Below are positions 1 to 6,081 of a DNA stretch of 9,093 nt, in pieces (within the stretch, counting starts at the first letter, position 1; every line of letters begins with the position of its first letter). Both the position numbers and the translations under genes were made by a program. Where the stretch lies: assembly GCA_947451445.1 (NCBI GenBank), contig CANFZJ010000099.1, positions 1-9,093 of the forward strand, given 5' to 3'. Under the pieces are notes generated by a model. That model made no database searches, was not told the DNA's origin, and saw nothing but the letters and a program-made list of their open reading frames with translations. This DNA is from Comamonadaceae bacterium (GTDB lineage Bacteria; Pseudomonadota; Gammaproteobacteria; Burkholderiales; Burkholderiaceae_C).

Positions 1-361
1 CATCAACTGGGCCACGTCCAAGGACTACGTGAAGCTGGTGGCCGACACCGACGGCTGGATTGTGGTGCCCACCGGCAACCGCAAATCCACCTACGCCTAC
101 CCCGAGTTCCAGAAAGTATCCAAATTTGGGGCGATGGAGCTCAAGGCGATTGAATCGGTCAACGTGCACGACGCAACCTTGCCCAAGTCGCCGTACCAAG
201 GCGTTCAGTTTGTGGGCATCCCGGAGTTCCAGTCGATCGGCACCTCGGTGGGGCAGGAAATCAGCGCCGCCCTGGCAGGCAAGAAAACGGTGGACGCGGC
301 ATTAAAAGCCGCCCAGATCGCCGCCGAACGCGAAATGAAGAAGGCTGGCTACTACAAGTAA
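1..361 (+). CDS. Polyol ABC transporter periplasmic substrate-binding protein, C-terminal part (SmoE/MtlE-like)
   Basis: This is the last ~119 codons of an extracellular solute-binding protein; the gene begins before the window (reading frame starts at base 2, stop TAA 359-361). Visible hallmarks are the segment PTGNRKSTYA followed by PYQGVQFVGIPEFQSIGT and the closing EREMKKAGYYK, which match the C-terminal lobe of the sorbitol/mannitol binding proteins SmoE and MtlE as I remember them. The family delivers hexitols such as sorbitol, mannitol, galactitol or altritol to an inner-membrane permease pair and an ATPase, which must lie upstream or elsewhere because none follows here. The next gene is a polyol dehydrogenase 72 bp downstream, which supports a polyol ligand. 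The exact ligand cannot be read from this fragment. GTG 29 is an internal Val codon, not a start. Confidence 0.9.
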   Translation, partial: INWATSKDYVKLVADTDGWIVVPTGNRKSTYAYPEFQKVSKFGAMELKAIESVNVHDATLPKSPYQGVQFVGIPEFQSIGTSVGQEISAALAGKKTVDAALKAAQIAAEREMKKAGYYK

Positions 362-372
362 GCCACTCCGTG

Positions 373-401
373 CCATGCGGGCCCACCAGGTGCCCGCATG
401 G
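373..401 (+). promoter_or_regulatory. Strong intercistronic hairpin between binding-protein gene and dehydrogenase gene
   Basis: CCATGCGGGC (373-382) and GCCCGCATGG (392-401) are perfect reverse complements, giving a 10-bp GC-rich stem with a 9-nt loop that begins 12 bases after the stop codon of the binding protein. No T-run follows, so it is not a classical intrinsic terminator. Similar hairpins after binding-protein genes in ABC operons (for example the malE-malF intergenic region) protect the upstream mRNA and lower expression of downstream genes. That role is inferred here. The stem covers the in-frame ATG at 398, which argues against that codon as the start of the next gene. Confidence 0.7.
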
Positions 402-433
402 ACGCGCACATCCATCCATCCAGAAAGTTATTG

Positions 434-1249
434 ATGTCCCAAGAATCTACACACAACCCTGTTTCTGCCCAACGCCTGGCCGGACGGCATGCCTTGCTCA
501 CCGGTGTCGCAGGCGGCATTGGCCTGTCGGTACTGTCGGCCTATTTGCGCGAAGGTGCCCATTGCACAGCGGTTGATTTACCGCAGGGCCCGTCCGAAGG
601 GCTGCTGGAACTGATGGCGCGCTACCCGGCAGCGCTGCACTACGTGGCCGCCGACGTGTCCCAGCCGCACAGCATCGACGCGATGCTGCTGGCCGCCACC
701 GCCCAGTTCGGCCCGGTGCACGTGCTGTTTAACAACGCCGCCACCTTCACCATGGGGCCGCTGCTGGAGCAAGGCCCGGCCGACTTTGACTTTGTGTTCA
801 ACGTCAACGTCAAAGGCATGTTCTTCGTGATGCAGGCCGTGCTCAGGCAAATGGTGGCGCAGGGCATTGCGGGTTCGGTGGTGAATATGGCCTCGCAGGC
901 CGGACGGCGCGGCGAGGCCCTGGTGGCGCATTACTGCGCCAGCAAAGCGGCCGTGATCAGCTACACCCAAAGCGCCGCGCTGGCGATGGCCGCCCACGGC
1001 ATCCGCGTCAATGGCATTGCGCCGGGGGTGATCGACACGCCCATGTGGGGCAAGGTGGATGCGCTGTTTGCCCAATACGAGGGCTTGGCGCTGGGCGAAA
1101 AGAAGCGCCAGGTCGGCTTGGCCGTGCCGCTGGGCCGCATGGGCGACCCGTCGGACCTGGAAGGGGCGGCGGTGTTCTTCGCGGGCGACGAGTCGCGCTA
1201 CATCACGGCGCAGACGCTCAACGTCGACGGCGGCAACTGGATGAGCTAA
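434..1249 (+). CDS. SDR-family NAD-dependent polyol dehydrogenase (sorbitol/galactitol type, SmoS-like)
   Basis: A 271-residue classical short-chain dehydrogenase that oxidises a hexitol to a ketohexose in the cytoplasm. The Rossmann glycine motif TGVAGGIG is at residues 23-30. D48 ends strand beta-2, which favours NAD over NADP. NNAA is at 100-103, and the catalytic triad appears as S154 (NMASQAGRRGEA), Y167 and K171 (YCASK). The stretches GEKKRQVG, GRMG and the C-terminal NVDGGNWMS match Rhodobacter sorbitol dehydrogenase SmoS, known to convert D-sorbitol to D-fructose and galactitol to D-tagatose. I chose ATG 434 because the upstream ATG 398 lies inside a hairpin and adds 12 unconserved residues; only a weak GAAAG (423-427) precedes 434. 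The kinase gene follows after 18 bp. Which hexitol is preferred is not decided by sequence alone. Confidence 0.92.
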   Translation: MSQESTHNPVSAQRLAGRHALLTGVAGGIGLSVLSAYLREGAHCTAVDLPQGPSEGLLELMARYPAALHYVAADVSQPHSIDAMLLAATAQFGPVHVLFNNAATFTMGPLLEQGPADFDFVFNVNVKGMFFVMQAVLRQMVAQGIAGSVVNMASQAGRRGEALVAHYCASKAAVISYTQSAALAMAAHGIRVNGIAPGVIDTPMWGKVDALFAQYEGLALGEKKRQVGLAVPLGRMGDPSDLEGAAVFFAGDESRYITAQTLNVDGGNWMS

Positions 1250-1267
1250 GCCGCCCAGGAGCCAAGC

Positions 1268-2206
1268 ATGACAAAAATCACCACCATGGGCGAAATCTTG
1301 GTCGAAATCATGGCCAAAGACGTAGGCCAGTCGTTTCGCCAGCCGGGCGTGCTGCTCGGGCCCTACGCCAGCGGCGCACCGGCCATCTTCATCGACCAGG
1401 TCGGCAAGCTGGGCTGCGCGGCCGGCATGATTGGCTGCGTGGGCGAAGACGACTTTGGCCACCTCAACACCGAACGGCTGCAGGCCGATGGCGTGGATGT
1501 GTCCCACATCGCCTTTTTGCCCGACGCAACCACCGGCAGCGCCTTCGTCACTTACCGCGCCGATGGCAACCGCGACTTTGTGTTCAACATCGTCAATAGC
1601 GCGTCGGCCCGGCTGGGGGTGGAACACGCTACACCCCAGGCGCTGGCCGACTGCACGCACTTCCACGTAATGGGCTCATCGCTGTTCTCCGACGGCATCG
1701 TCGCGGCCATGAAAAAAGCCGTGGAACAGGTCAAGCGCCAGGGCGGCACGGTTTCGTTCGACCCGAATATCCGCAAGGAAATTCTGCGCTCCAGCGCCAT
1801 GCGCGAAGCGCTGGGCTATTTTTTGCGCCACACCGACATCTTCCTGCCCAGCGGCAATGAAGTGACTTTGCTGGTCGATGCCGACACCGAAGAAGCGGCC
1901 ATTCCCGCGCTACTGGCCTTGGGTGTGCAAGAAATCGTCATCAAACGCGGTGCGGGCGGTGCCAGCTATATCGACAAAGACCAGCGCCTGGATGTAGCCG
2001 CTTTGGCCGTCACCGAAGTAGACCCCACCGGCGCGGGCGACTGCTTTGGCGGGGCGTTTGTGGCCTGCCGCAAGCTGGGGCTGGCACCCGCCCAAGCGCT
2101 GCAATTTGCCAACGCCGCCGGTGCCCTGGCCGTCACCCGGCAAGGCCCCATGGAGGGCGCATCCACCTTTGAACAACTGCGTGCGGCTTTAGCCCCGTGC
2201 CCTTGA
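1268..2206 (+). CDS. PfkB/ribokinase-family sugar kinase, probable tagatose (or fructose) kinase
   Basis: A 312-residue cytoplasmic carbohydrate kinase of normal PfkB length. The N-terminal GEILVEIMA and SGAPAIFIDQVGKLG form the sugar-binding region, GCVGEDDFG (residues 56-64) is the first PfkB signature area, and SFDPNIRKEIL (163-173) and LPSGNEV (193-199) are typical inner-core motifs. DPTGAGDCFGGAF (252-264) is the second signature, with the anion hole GAGD and the catalytic base D258. Start ATG 1268 has an AGGAG at 1257-1261, six bases away. Placed between a polyol dehydrogenase and a GatZ-like protein, it most likely phosphorylates D-tagatose at C6 using ATP; fructokinase activity is the main alternative. 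The stop overlaps the region where the next gene may initiate, suggesting translational coupling. Confidence 0.88.
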   Translation: MTKITTMGEILVEIMAKDVGQSFRQPGVLLGPYASGAPAIFIDQVGKLGCAAGMIGCVGEDDFGHLNTERLQADGVDVSHIAFLPDATTGSAFVTYRADGNRDFVFNIVNSASARLGVEHATPQALADCTHFHVMGSSLFSDGIVAAMKKAVEQVKRQGGTVSFDPNIRKEILRSSAMREALGYFLRHTDIFLPSGNEVTLLVDADTEEAAIPALLALGVQEIVIKRGAGGASYIDKDQRLDVAALAVTEVDPTGAGDCFGGAFVACRKLGLAPAQALQFANAAGALAVTRQGPMEGASTFEQLRAALAPCP

Positions 2207-2217
2207 AAGCCCCCACC

Positions 2218-3480
2218 ATGCGCAACACATTGAAGAACCTGGCCGCCCCCGGCCACACCGGCCAGCCCCGTGGCATCTACTCGGTGTGCTCGGCACACCC
2301 CCTGGTGATTGAAGCCGCCTTGCTGCAAGCCCAGGACGATGGCACCGAGCTATTGATCGAGGCCACCTGCAACCAGGTCAACCAGTTTGGTGGTTACACC
2401 GGCATGCAGCCGCTGGATTTTGTGCGCTTCGTGCAGGCCATCGCCCGCCAGGTGGGCTTTGCCGAAGAGCAACTGATTTTTGGCGGCGACCACCTGGGCC
2501 CCAACCCGTGGCGCGATAAACCCGCCGCCGAGGCCATGGCCTTGGCCAAAGACCTGTTGCGCGCCTACGCCGGGGCAGGCTTTAAGAAGCTGCACCTGGA
2601 TGCCAGCATGCGCTGCGCCGACGACCCGGCGGTGCTGTCCGATGCGGTGGTGGCAGCCCGGGCTGCGGCCTTGTGCCAGGCCGCCGAATCGGTGGCTCCC
2701 GGTGCGGCGGTCTACGTGATTGGCACCGAAGTGCCGGTGCCCGGCGGTGCCACCGAAGAGCTCAGTCATATCCAGGTGACCTCGCCACAGGCCGCCCAGC
2801 ACACCCTGCAAGTGCACGAGGCCGCCTTCCATGCCCTGCATCTGCAAGATGCATGGCAGCGGGTGATTGCCCTGGTGGTGCAGCCCGGCGTGGAGTTTGA
2901 CCACACCCGGGTGATGGACTACCAGCCCGCGCAGGCCACCGCGCTGTCGGCGCTGCAAAAGGCCCAGTCCAAGCTGGTGTTCGAGGCCCATTCCACCGAC
3001 TACCAGCGTGCCGACCTGCTGGCGCAACTGGTCGCCGATGGCTTTGCCATCCTCAAGGTAGGCCCCGGCCTGACATTTGCGCTGCGCGAGGCGCTGTACG
3101 CCCTGGAATGCGTGGAGCATGAACTGGTGGACGCCGCCGCCCGCTCCCAGCTGCGCGCGGTGGTCGAATCCGAGATGCTGCAGCACCCGCAAGACTGGCA
3201 GCATTACTACGGCGGCGACGCGGCGCACCAGGCCCAGCTGCGGGTGTTCAGCTACAGCGACCGCGTGCGCTACTACTGGGGGCACCCCTCTATCGCGGCG
3301 GCCAAAGACCGGCTGCTGGAGAATTTGGGCGGCATCCAGATCCCCGAAAACCTCGTTAGCCAGTACCTGCCCGCCCAGTATGCCGCCTACCGCCTGGGCA
3401 AGATGGGGCTGGGCGTGCGGGAACTCTTGCTGGACCGCATCCGCGATGCCATTCGGCCCTATGCTTTGGCCTGCTCTTAA
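2218..3480 (+). CDS. GatZ/KbaZ-family protein, probable D-tagatose 6-phosphate 4-epimerase
   Basis: A 420-residue TIM-barrel-type protein of the GatZ/KbaZ family. The conserved blocks GIYSVCSAHPLVIEAAL (19-35), IEATCNQVNQFGGYTGM (47-63), GGDHLGPNPW (89-98), KKLHLDASMRCADD (123-136), GTEVPVPGG (169-177), FEAHSTDYQ (255-263) and LKVGPGLTFALREAL (279-293) are all intact. In enteric bacteria GatZ supports the aldolase GatY. In Agrobacterium a family member acts alone as D-tagatose 6-phosphate 4-epimerase (EC 5.1.3.40), giving fructose 6-phosphate. No aldolase gene is in this window, so the epimerase role is favoured, by inference. ATG 2218 fits the family N-terminus; an in-frame GTG at 2197 would overlap the kinase by 10 bp. 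No strong Shine-Dalgarno is seen (GAAAG 2205-2209), consistent with coupling to the kinase. Confidence 0.9.
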   Translation: MRNTLKNLAAPGHTGQPRGIYSVCSAHPLVIEAALLQAQDDGTELLIEATCNQVNQFGGYTGMQPLDFVRFVQAIARQVGFAEEQLIFGGDHLGPNPWRDKPAAEAMALAKDLLRAYAGAGFKKLHLDASMRCADDPAVLSDAVVAARAAALCQAAESVAPGAAVYVIGTEVPVPGGATEELSHIQVTSPQAAQHTLQVHEAAFHALHLQDAWQRVIALVVQPGVEFDHTRVMDYQPAQATALSALQKAQSKLVFEAHSTDYQRADLLAQLVADGFAILKVGPGLTFALREALYALECVEHELVDAAARSQLRAVVESEMLQHPQDWQHYYGGDAAHQAQLRVFSYSDRVRYYWGHPSIAAAKDRLLENLGGIQIPENLVSQYLPAQYAAYRLGKMGLGVRELLLDRIRDAIRPYALACS

Positions 3481-3486
3481 ACTTTA

Positions 3487-3491
3487 AGGAG
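3487..3491 (+). promoter_or_regulatory. Ribosome binding site fixing the GTG start of the regulator
   Basis: AGGAG (within AAGGAG, 3486-3491) lies six bases before GTG 3498. It supports a GTG start for the AraC-family gene and shows translation can begin 17 bp after the stop of the GatZ-like gene, so the regulator is probably the last gene of the operon. Confidence 0.7.
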
Positions 3492-3497
3492 CCTTGG

Positions 3498-4499
3498 GTG
3501 GTCCACACCGCATCCCCTCCAACGCAGGCCACTGGCGATTCCAGCCGCTTGAAGTCACCCCGACCGGCGCGGCGGACCTACGGCCCCGCGCTGGAGAACG
3601 AGGCCGAGCGCACCCTGTTCCAGGGCTTTGAGCCGGTATCCAGCTGCGGCGTGGTGCGCTGCCTGTCGCACGGCTTTCCCACCATCCTCAACCGCTGGCA
3701 TTACCACCCCGAGTACGAACTGCACCTGATTGTGTCCACCCACGGGCGGGCCTTTGTGGGCGACTACCTCGGCACCTACCAGCCCGGGCATCTGGTGCTG
3801 ACCGGCCCCGGTCTGCCCCACAACTGGCTGGTGGACGACCTGCCCGTGGGCGGCATCAATGACCACATCCACAAGGTCTTGCAGTTCCGGGACGAGCCGC
3901 TGCGCCAGGCCGCCAAGGTATTTGATGCCATCGAAGGCATCTTTCCTATGCTGGAGCGCGCCCAGTTCGGCATCGAGTTTTTTGGCATTTCGGCCCTGGC
4001 CGAGCAAAGATTTGAAGAAATCAGGGGCTCCAGCGGGCTCAAGCGCCTGTCCAGCTTCCTGGCCTACCTGGCCGAACTGGCGCAGGAGAAGGATTTCCGG
4101 CTGCTGTCTGCGTCCAGCGTGCAAGGTACGGCAGACACCTACACCCAAGAAGCCTCGGAGATCATCGAATACGTGGCCAAAAACGCCTGTTTTGACATCT
4201 CGCTCAAGGAAGTGGCCCACAAGTTTGGCCACAGCGAGAAGTATTTTTCCAAACACTTCAAGCGCAGCACCGGCAACTCCTTCATCGACTTCGTGCTGCG
4301 CCTGCGCATCAACAAAGCCTGCCAACTGCTGTCGGACACTTCGATGTATGTCGCCACAGTGTGCAATGAAGTCGGCTTCAACAACGTGGCCAACTTCAAC
4401 CGCCACTTCAGCAAAATCAAGGGCATGACCCCCACCGATTTCAGAAAACGCTCGGTTGACCGGTTTGGCAGCAAGTTTTTGCAGGCGGATGGCGACTGA
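3498..4499 (+). CDS. AraC-family transcriptional regulator with N-terminal cupin sensor domain
   Basis: A 333-residue two-domain regulator starting at GTG. After a ~35-residue unconserved, Arg/Pro-rich head, the cupin-like sensor begins, with WHYHPEYELHLI (67-78), FVGDYLGTYQPGHLVLTGPGLPHNW (87-111) and further His residues. The C-terminal DNA-binding region (~218-318) has two helix-turn-helix units: SLKEVAHKFGHSEKYFSKHFKRSTG (235-259) and VATVCNEVGFNNVANFNRHFSKIKGMTP (285-312), the latter being the usual AraC signature. The HYHPEYEL cupin style resembles MtlR, the mannitol regulator of Pseudomonas, from memory. Its place at the end of the polyol operon suggests it senses the polyol or ketose and activates transport and catabolic genes; an operator was not identified. 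Confidence 0.93.
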   Translation: MVHTASPPTQATGDSSRLKSPRPARRTYGPALENEAERTLFQGFEPVSSCGVVRCLSHGFPTILNRWHYHPEYELHLIVSTHGRAFVGDYLGTYQPGHLVLTGPGLPHNWLVDDLPVGGINDHIHKVLQFRDEPLRQAAKVFDAIEGIFPMLERAQFGIEFFGISALAEQRFEEIRGSSGLKRLSSFLAYLAELAQEKDFRLLSASSVQGTADTYTQEASEIIEYVAKNACFDISLKEVAHKFGHSEKYFSKHFKRSTGNSFIDFVLRLRINKACQLLSDTSMYVATVCNEVGFNNVANFNRHFSKIKGMTPTDFRKRSVDRFGSKFLQADGD

Positions 4500-4525
4500 C
4501 GCAGGATGTTGCTGATTTTTGGCAT

Positions 4526-4564
4526 CTAACGCTTATCCAGCTTGCACAAGCAGCTATCAAATTT
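4526..4564 (+). repeat. Intergenic repeat element, copy A (AGCTAT-containing)
   Basis: This 39-bp stretch aligns without gaps to 8270-8308 at 27 of 39 positions, including the block AAGCAGCTAT versus AAGTAGCTAT. It lies 27 bases after the regulator's stop codon. It contains GCTTG/CAAGC inverted arms at 4540-4551. The rest of the 124-bp gap (4500-4623) holds a small GC hairpin (AGCCCC/GGGGTT, 4574-4588) and a promoter-like sequence. Confidence 0.5.
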
Positions 4565-4595
4565 GAATCTTTCAGCCCCTGCGGGGTTCCCGCCA

Positions 4596-4625
4596 TTGAC
4601 GCAGCCCGCAGCCGGTTCGCACAAT
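4596..4625 (+). promoter_or_regulatory. Candidate sigma-70 promoter of the MoaD-like/BNR gene pair
   Basis: TTGACG (4596-4601) and CACAAT (4620-4625) are separated by 18 bp, matching 5 of 6 and 4 of 6 consensus bases. Transcription would start near 4632, at or just before ATG 4633. No Shine-Dalgarno is visible before ATG 4624 or ATG 4633. Confidence is limited because such matches arise by chance. Confidence 0.35.
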
Positions 4626-4902
4626 GGCGGCCATGGTCACTGTCGAATTCGCCCCCGCCCTGCGCCGCCACATCGACGTGCCCATCCAACACGTTCCTGC
4701 CGGGCCGCTGCGGCAGGTGCTGGAGGCGGCGCTGCTGGCCGCACCGGCCCTGGCGCACTACGTGCTGGACGACCAGCGCGCCGTGCGCAAGCATGTGGCG
4801 GTGTTCATCAACCAAACCCTGGTGCATGACCGCGTGCGGCTGGACCGGGCGGTGCTGGCGGGCGACAAGGTGCTGGTGGTCCAGGCCTTGTCGGGCGGTT
4901 AA
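4624..4902 (+). CDS. MoaD/ThiS-family beta-grasp protein with C-terminal Gly-Gly
   Basis: A small protein of 92 residues (89 if it starts at the second ATG, 4633). It has the ubiquitin-like sulfur-carrier layout: a beta-hairpin start (VTVEFAPALRRHIDV), a helix (LRQVLEAALLAAPALAHYVLDD), then HVAVFINQTLV, the DRVRLDRAVLAGDKVLVVQAL segment typical of MoaD, and a terminal SGG. The Gly-Gly tail is the site that E1-like enzymes (MoeB/ThiF) adenylate and thiocarboxylate in the family. No molybdopterin or thiamine genes are nearby, so I do not call it moaD or thiS. The stop is 20 bp before the BNR propeller gene, so the two are probably co-transcribed. From memory, such MoaD-like genes are found next to BNR/sialidase-like propeller genes in several proteobacteria; the joint function is unknown. 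Confidence 0.8.
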   Translation: MAAMVTVEFAPALRRHIDVPIQHVPAGPLRQVLEAALLAAPALAHYVLDDQRAVRKHVAVFINQTLVHDRVRLDRAVLAGDKVLVVQALSGG

Positions 4903-4922
4903 ATCCACATCGAAGGAAATCC

Positions 4923-6017
4923 ATGCACACGCTTCTCGTCGGCACCCGCAAAGGCCTGTTCACTGTGCAAGGGCAGGGTAGTGCTTGGCACATCACCGCC
5001 CACCATTTCGCGGGCGAACCCGTCACCCAGGTGCTGGCCGACCCGCGCGATGGCAGCTGGCTGGCGGCGCTGCGCATGGGGCATTTCGGGGTCAAGCTGC
5101 GCAAAAGCAGCGACCAGGGGGCGAGCTGGACCGAGATCGCGTCTCCTGCATTCCCCCCAAAACCCACATCAGGCCCAGATGCCGACGACCCTACGCCCTG
5201 GAGCGTGGACATGGTGTGGTGCCTGGCTGCGGGCGGCCCCGACCAGCCCGGCACGCTGTGGGCGGGCTGCCTGCCCGCAGGCCTGTTTCGATCAGACGAC
5301 GGCGGCGCAAGCTGGGCGCTGAACACCCCCCTGTGGAACCAGCCATCGCGCAAAAGCTGGGGTGGCGGCGGTTACGACCATGCAGGCATCCATTCCATCC
5401 TGGTCGATCCACGCGATGCGCAGCACATCACGCTGGCGGTGTCCAGCGGTGGCGTGTGGCAAAGCCGGGACGGGGGCGATAGCTGGGCCATCACCTCGCG
5501 CGGCATGCTGGCCCGCTACATGCCCGAGGGCTTGCAAGAAGACGGCAACGTGCAAGACCCGCACTGCCTGGTGCAGTGCGCCGCCCAGCCCGACGCGCTG
5601 TGGGTGCAGCACCACGGCGGCATGTACCGCAGCACCGATGGCGGCCAGCTGTGGCAGGCCATTGCCGCGCCCGCCCCCAGCGACTTCGGCTTTCCCGTGG
5701 CCTGCGACCCGCACAACCCGCTGCGCGCCTGGTTCGTGCCCGCACACAGCGACGGCTGCCGCATCCCGGTGGACGGCCAGATGCTGGTCAACCGCACCGA
5801 CGATGGCGGCCAGAGCTTCCAAAGTTTTGGCCAGGGTTTGCCCAGCGCCCATGCCTACCACCTGGTCTACCGCCACGGCCTGGACATCAGCGCCGACGGC
5901 CAAACCCTGGCCATGGCGTCCACCACCGGCGGGCTGTGGGTGAGTGGCGATGCGGGGGAGCGGTGGGTCTGCGTGTCGAATGATTTGCCGCCGGTGGCGG
6001 TGATGCGGTTCGCCTGA
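4923..6017 (+). CDS. BNR/Asp-box repeat beta-propeller protein (sialidase-like fold, function unknown)
   Basis: A 364-residue protein with six Asp-box motifs spaced 47-62 residues apart: SSDQGASW (62-69), SDDGGASW (124-131), SRDGGDSW (181-188), STDGGQLW (237-244), RTDDGGQSF (291-299) and SGDAGERW (341-348). This predicts a six-bladed propeller. The start MHTLLVGTRKGLFTV already belongs to the first blade and is no signal peptide, so the protein is probably cytoplasmic. Databases often label such proteins exo-alpha-sialidase or glycosyl hydrolase, but Asp-boxes are structural turns and I see no convincing sialidase catalytic set, so enzyme activity is unproven. ATG 4923 is preceded by AAGGAA (4913-4918). 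It probably forms an operon with the MoaD-like gene just upstream. Confidence 0.85.
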   Translation: MHTLLVGTRKGLFTVQGQGSAWHITAHHFAGEPVTQVLADPRDGSWLAALRMGHFGVKLRKSSDQGASWTEIASPAFPPKPTSGPDADDPTPWSVDMVWCLAAGGPDQPGTLWAGCLPAGLFRSDDGGASWALNTPLWNQPSRKSWGGGGYDHAGIHSILVDPRDAQHITLAVSSGGVWQSRDGGDSWAITSRGMLARYMPEGLQEDGNVQDPHCLVQCAAQPDALWVQHHGGMYRSTDGGQLWQAIAAPAPSDFGFPVACDPHNPLRAWFVPAHSDGCRIPVDGQMLVNRTDDGGQSFQSFGQGLPSAHAYHLVYRHGLDISADGQTLAMASTTGGLWVSGDAGERWVCVSNDLPPVAVMRFA

Positions 6018-6030
6018 ACCTGTCTTCATC

Positions 6031-6069
6031 AACCGTTAATGAGCGTATTAAATAATCGGTTTTATTTTT
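6031..6069 (+). terminator. Candidate intrinsic terminator after the BNR gene
   Basis: AACCG-TTAAT (6031-6040) can pair with ATTAA (6047-6051) and CGGTT (6057-6061), leaving a 5-nt bulge. It is followed by a T-rich run, TTATTTTT (6062-6069). It sits 14 bases after the BNR stop codon. The stem is AT-rich and weak, and the same AT-rich stretch (TATTAAATAAT, 6046-6056) could instead be the -10 region of the cytochrome gene promoter. Confidence 0.3.
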
Positions 6070-6081
6070 GAAGGAAATGGG

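Noticed and set aside
408..421. Short tandem CATC repeat
   Set aside because: Only about three units; too short to call a repeat of significance.
398..433. Upstream ATG 398 as start of the dehydrogenase
   Set aside because: It lies inside the 373-401 hairpin, lacks a ribosome binding site and adds 12 residues not seen in the family.
578..1666. 362-codon open frame on the minus strand
   Set aside because: It spans the dehydrogenase and kinase genes in antisense; the translation is His/Gly/Val-rich low-complexity sequence without a recognisable family, as expected of GC-rich codon shadows.
2350..3285. 311-codon open frame on the minus strand
   Set aside because: Antisense to the intact GatZ-like gene, with no domain motifs and a shadow-like composition.
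3555..4406. 283-codon open frame on the minus strand
   Set aside because: Antisense to the AraC-family gene, whose cupin and helix-turn-helix motifs are clear on the plus strand.
4542..4829. 95-codon frame overlapping the MoaD-like gene
   Set aside because: Arg/Ala/Pro-rich out-of-frame translation of the MoaD-like gene with no motif.
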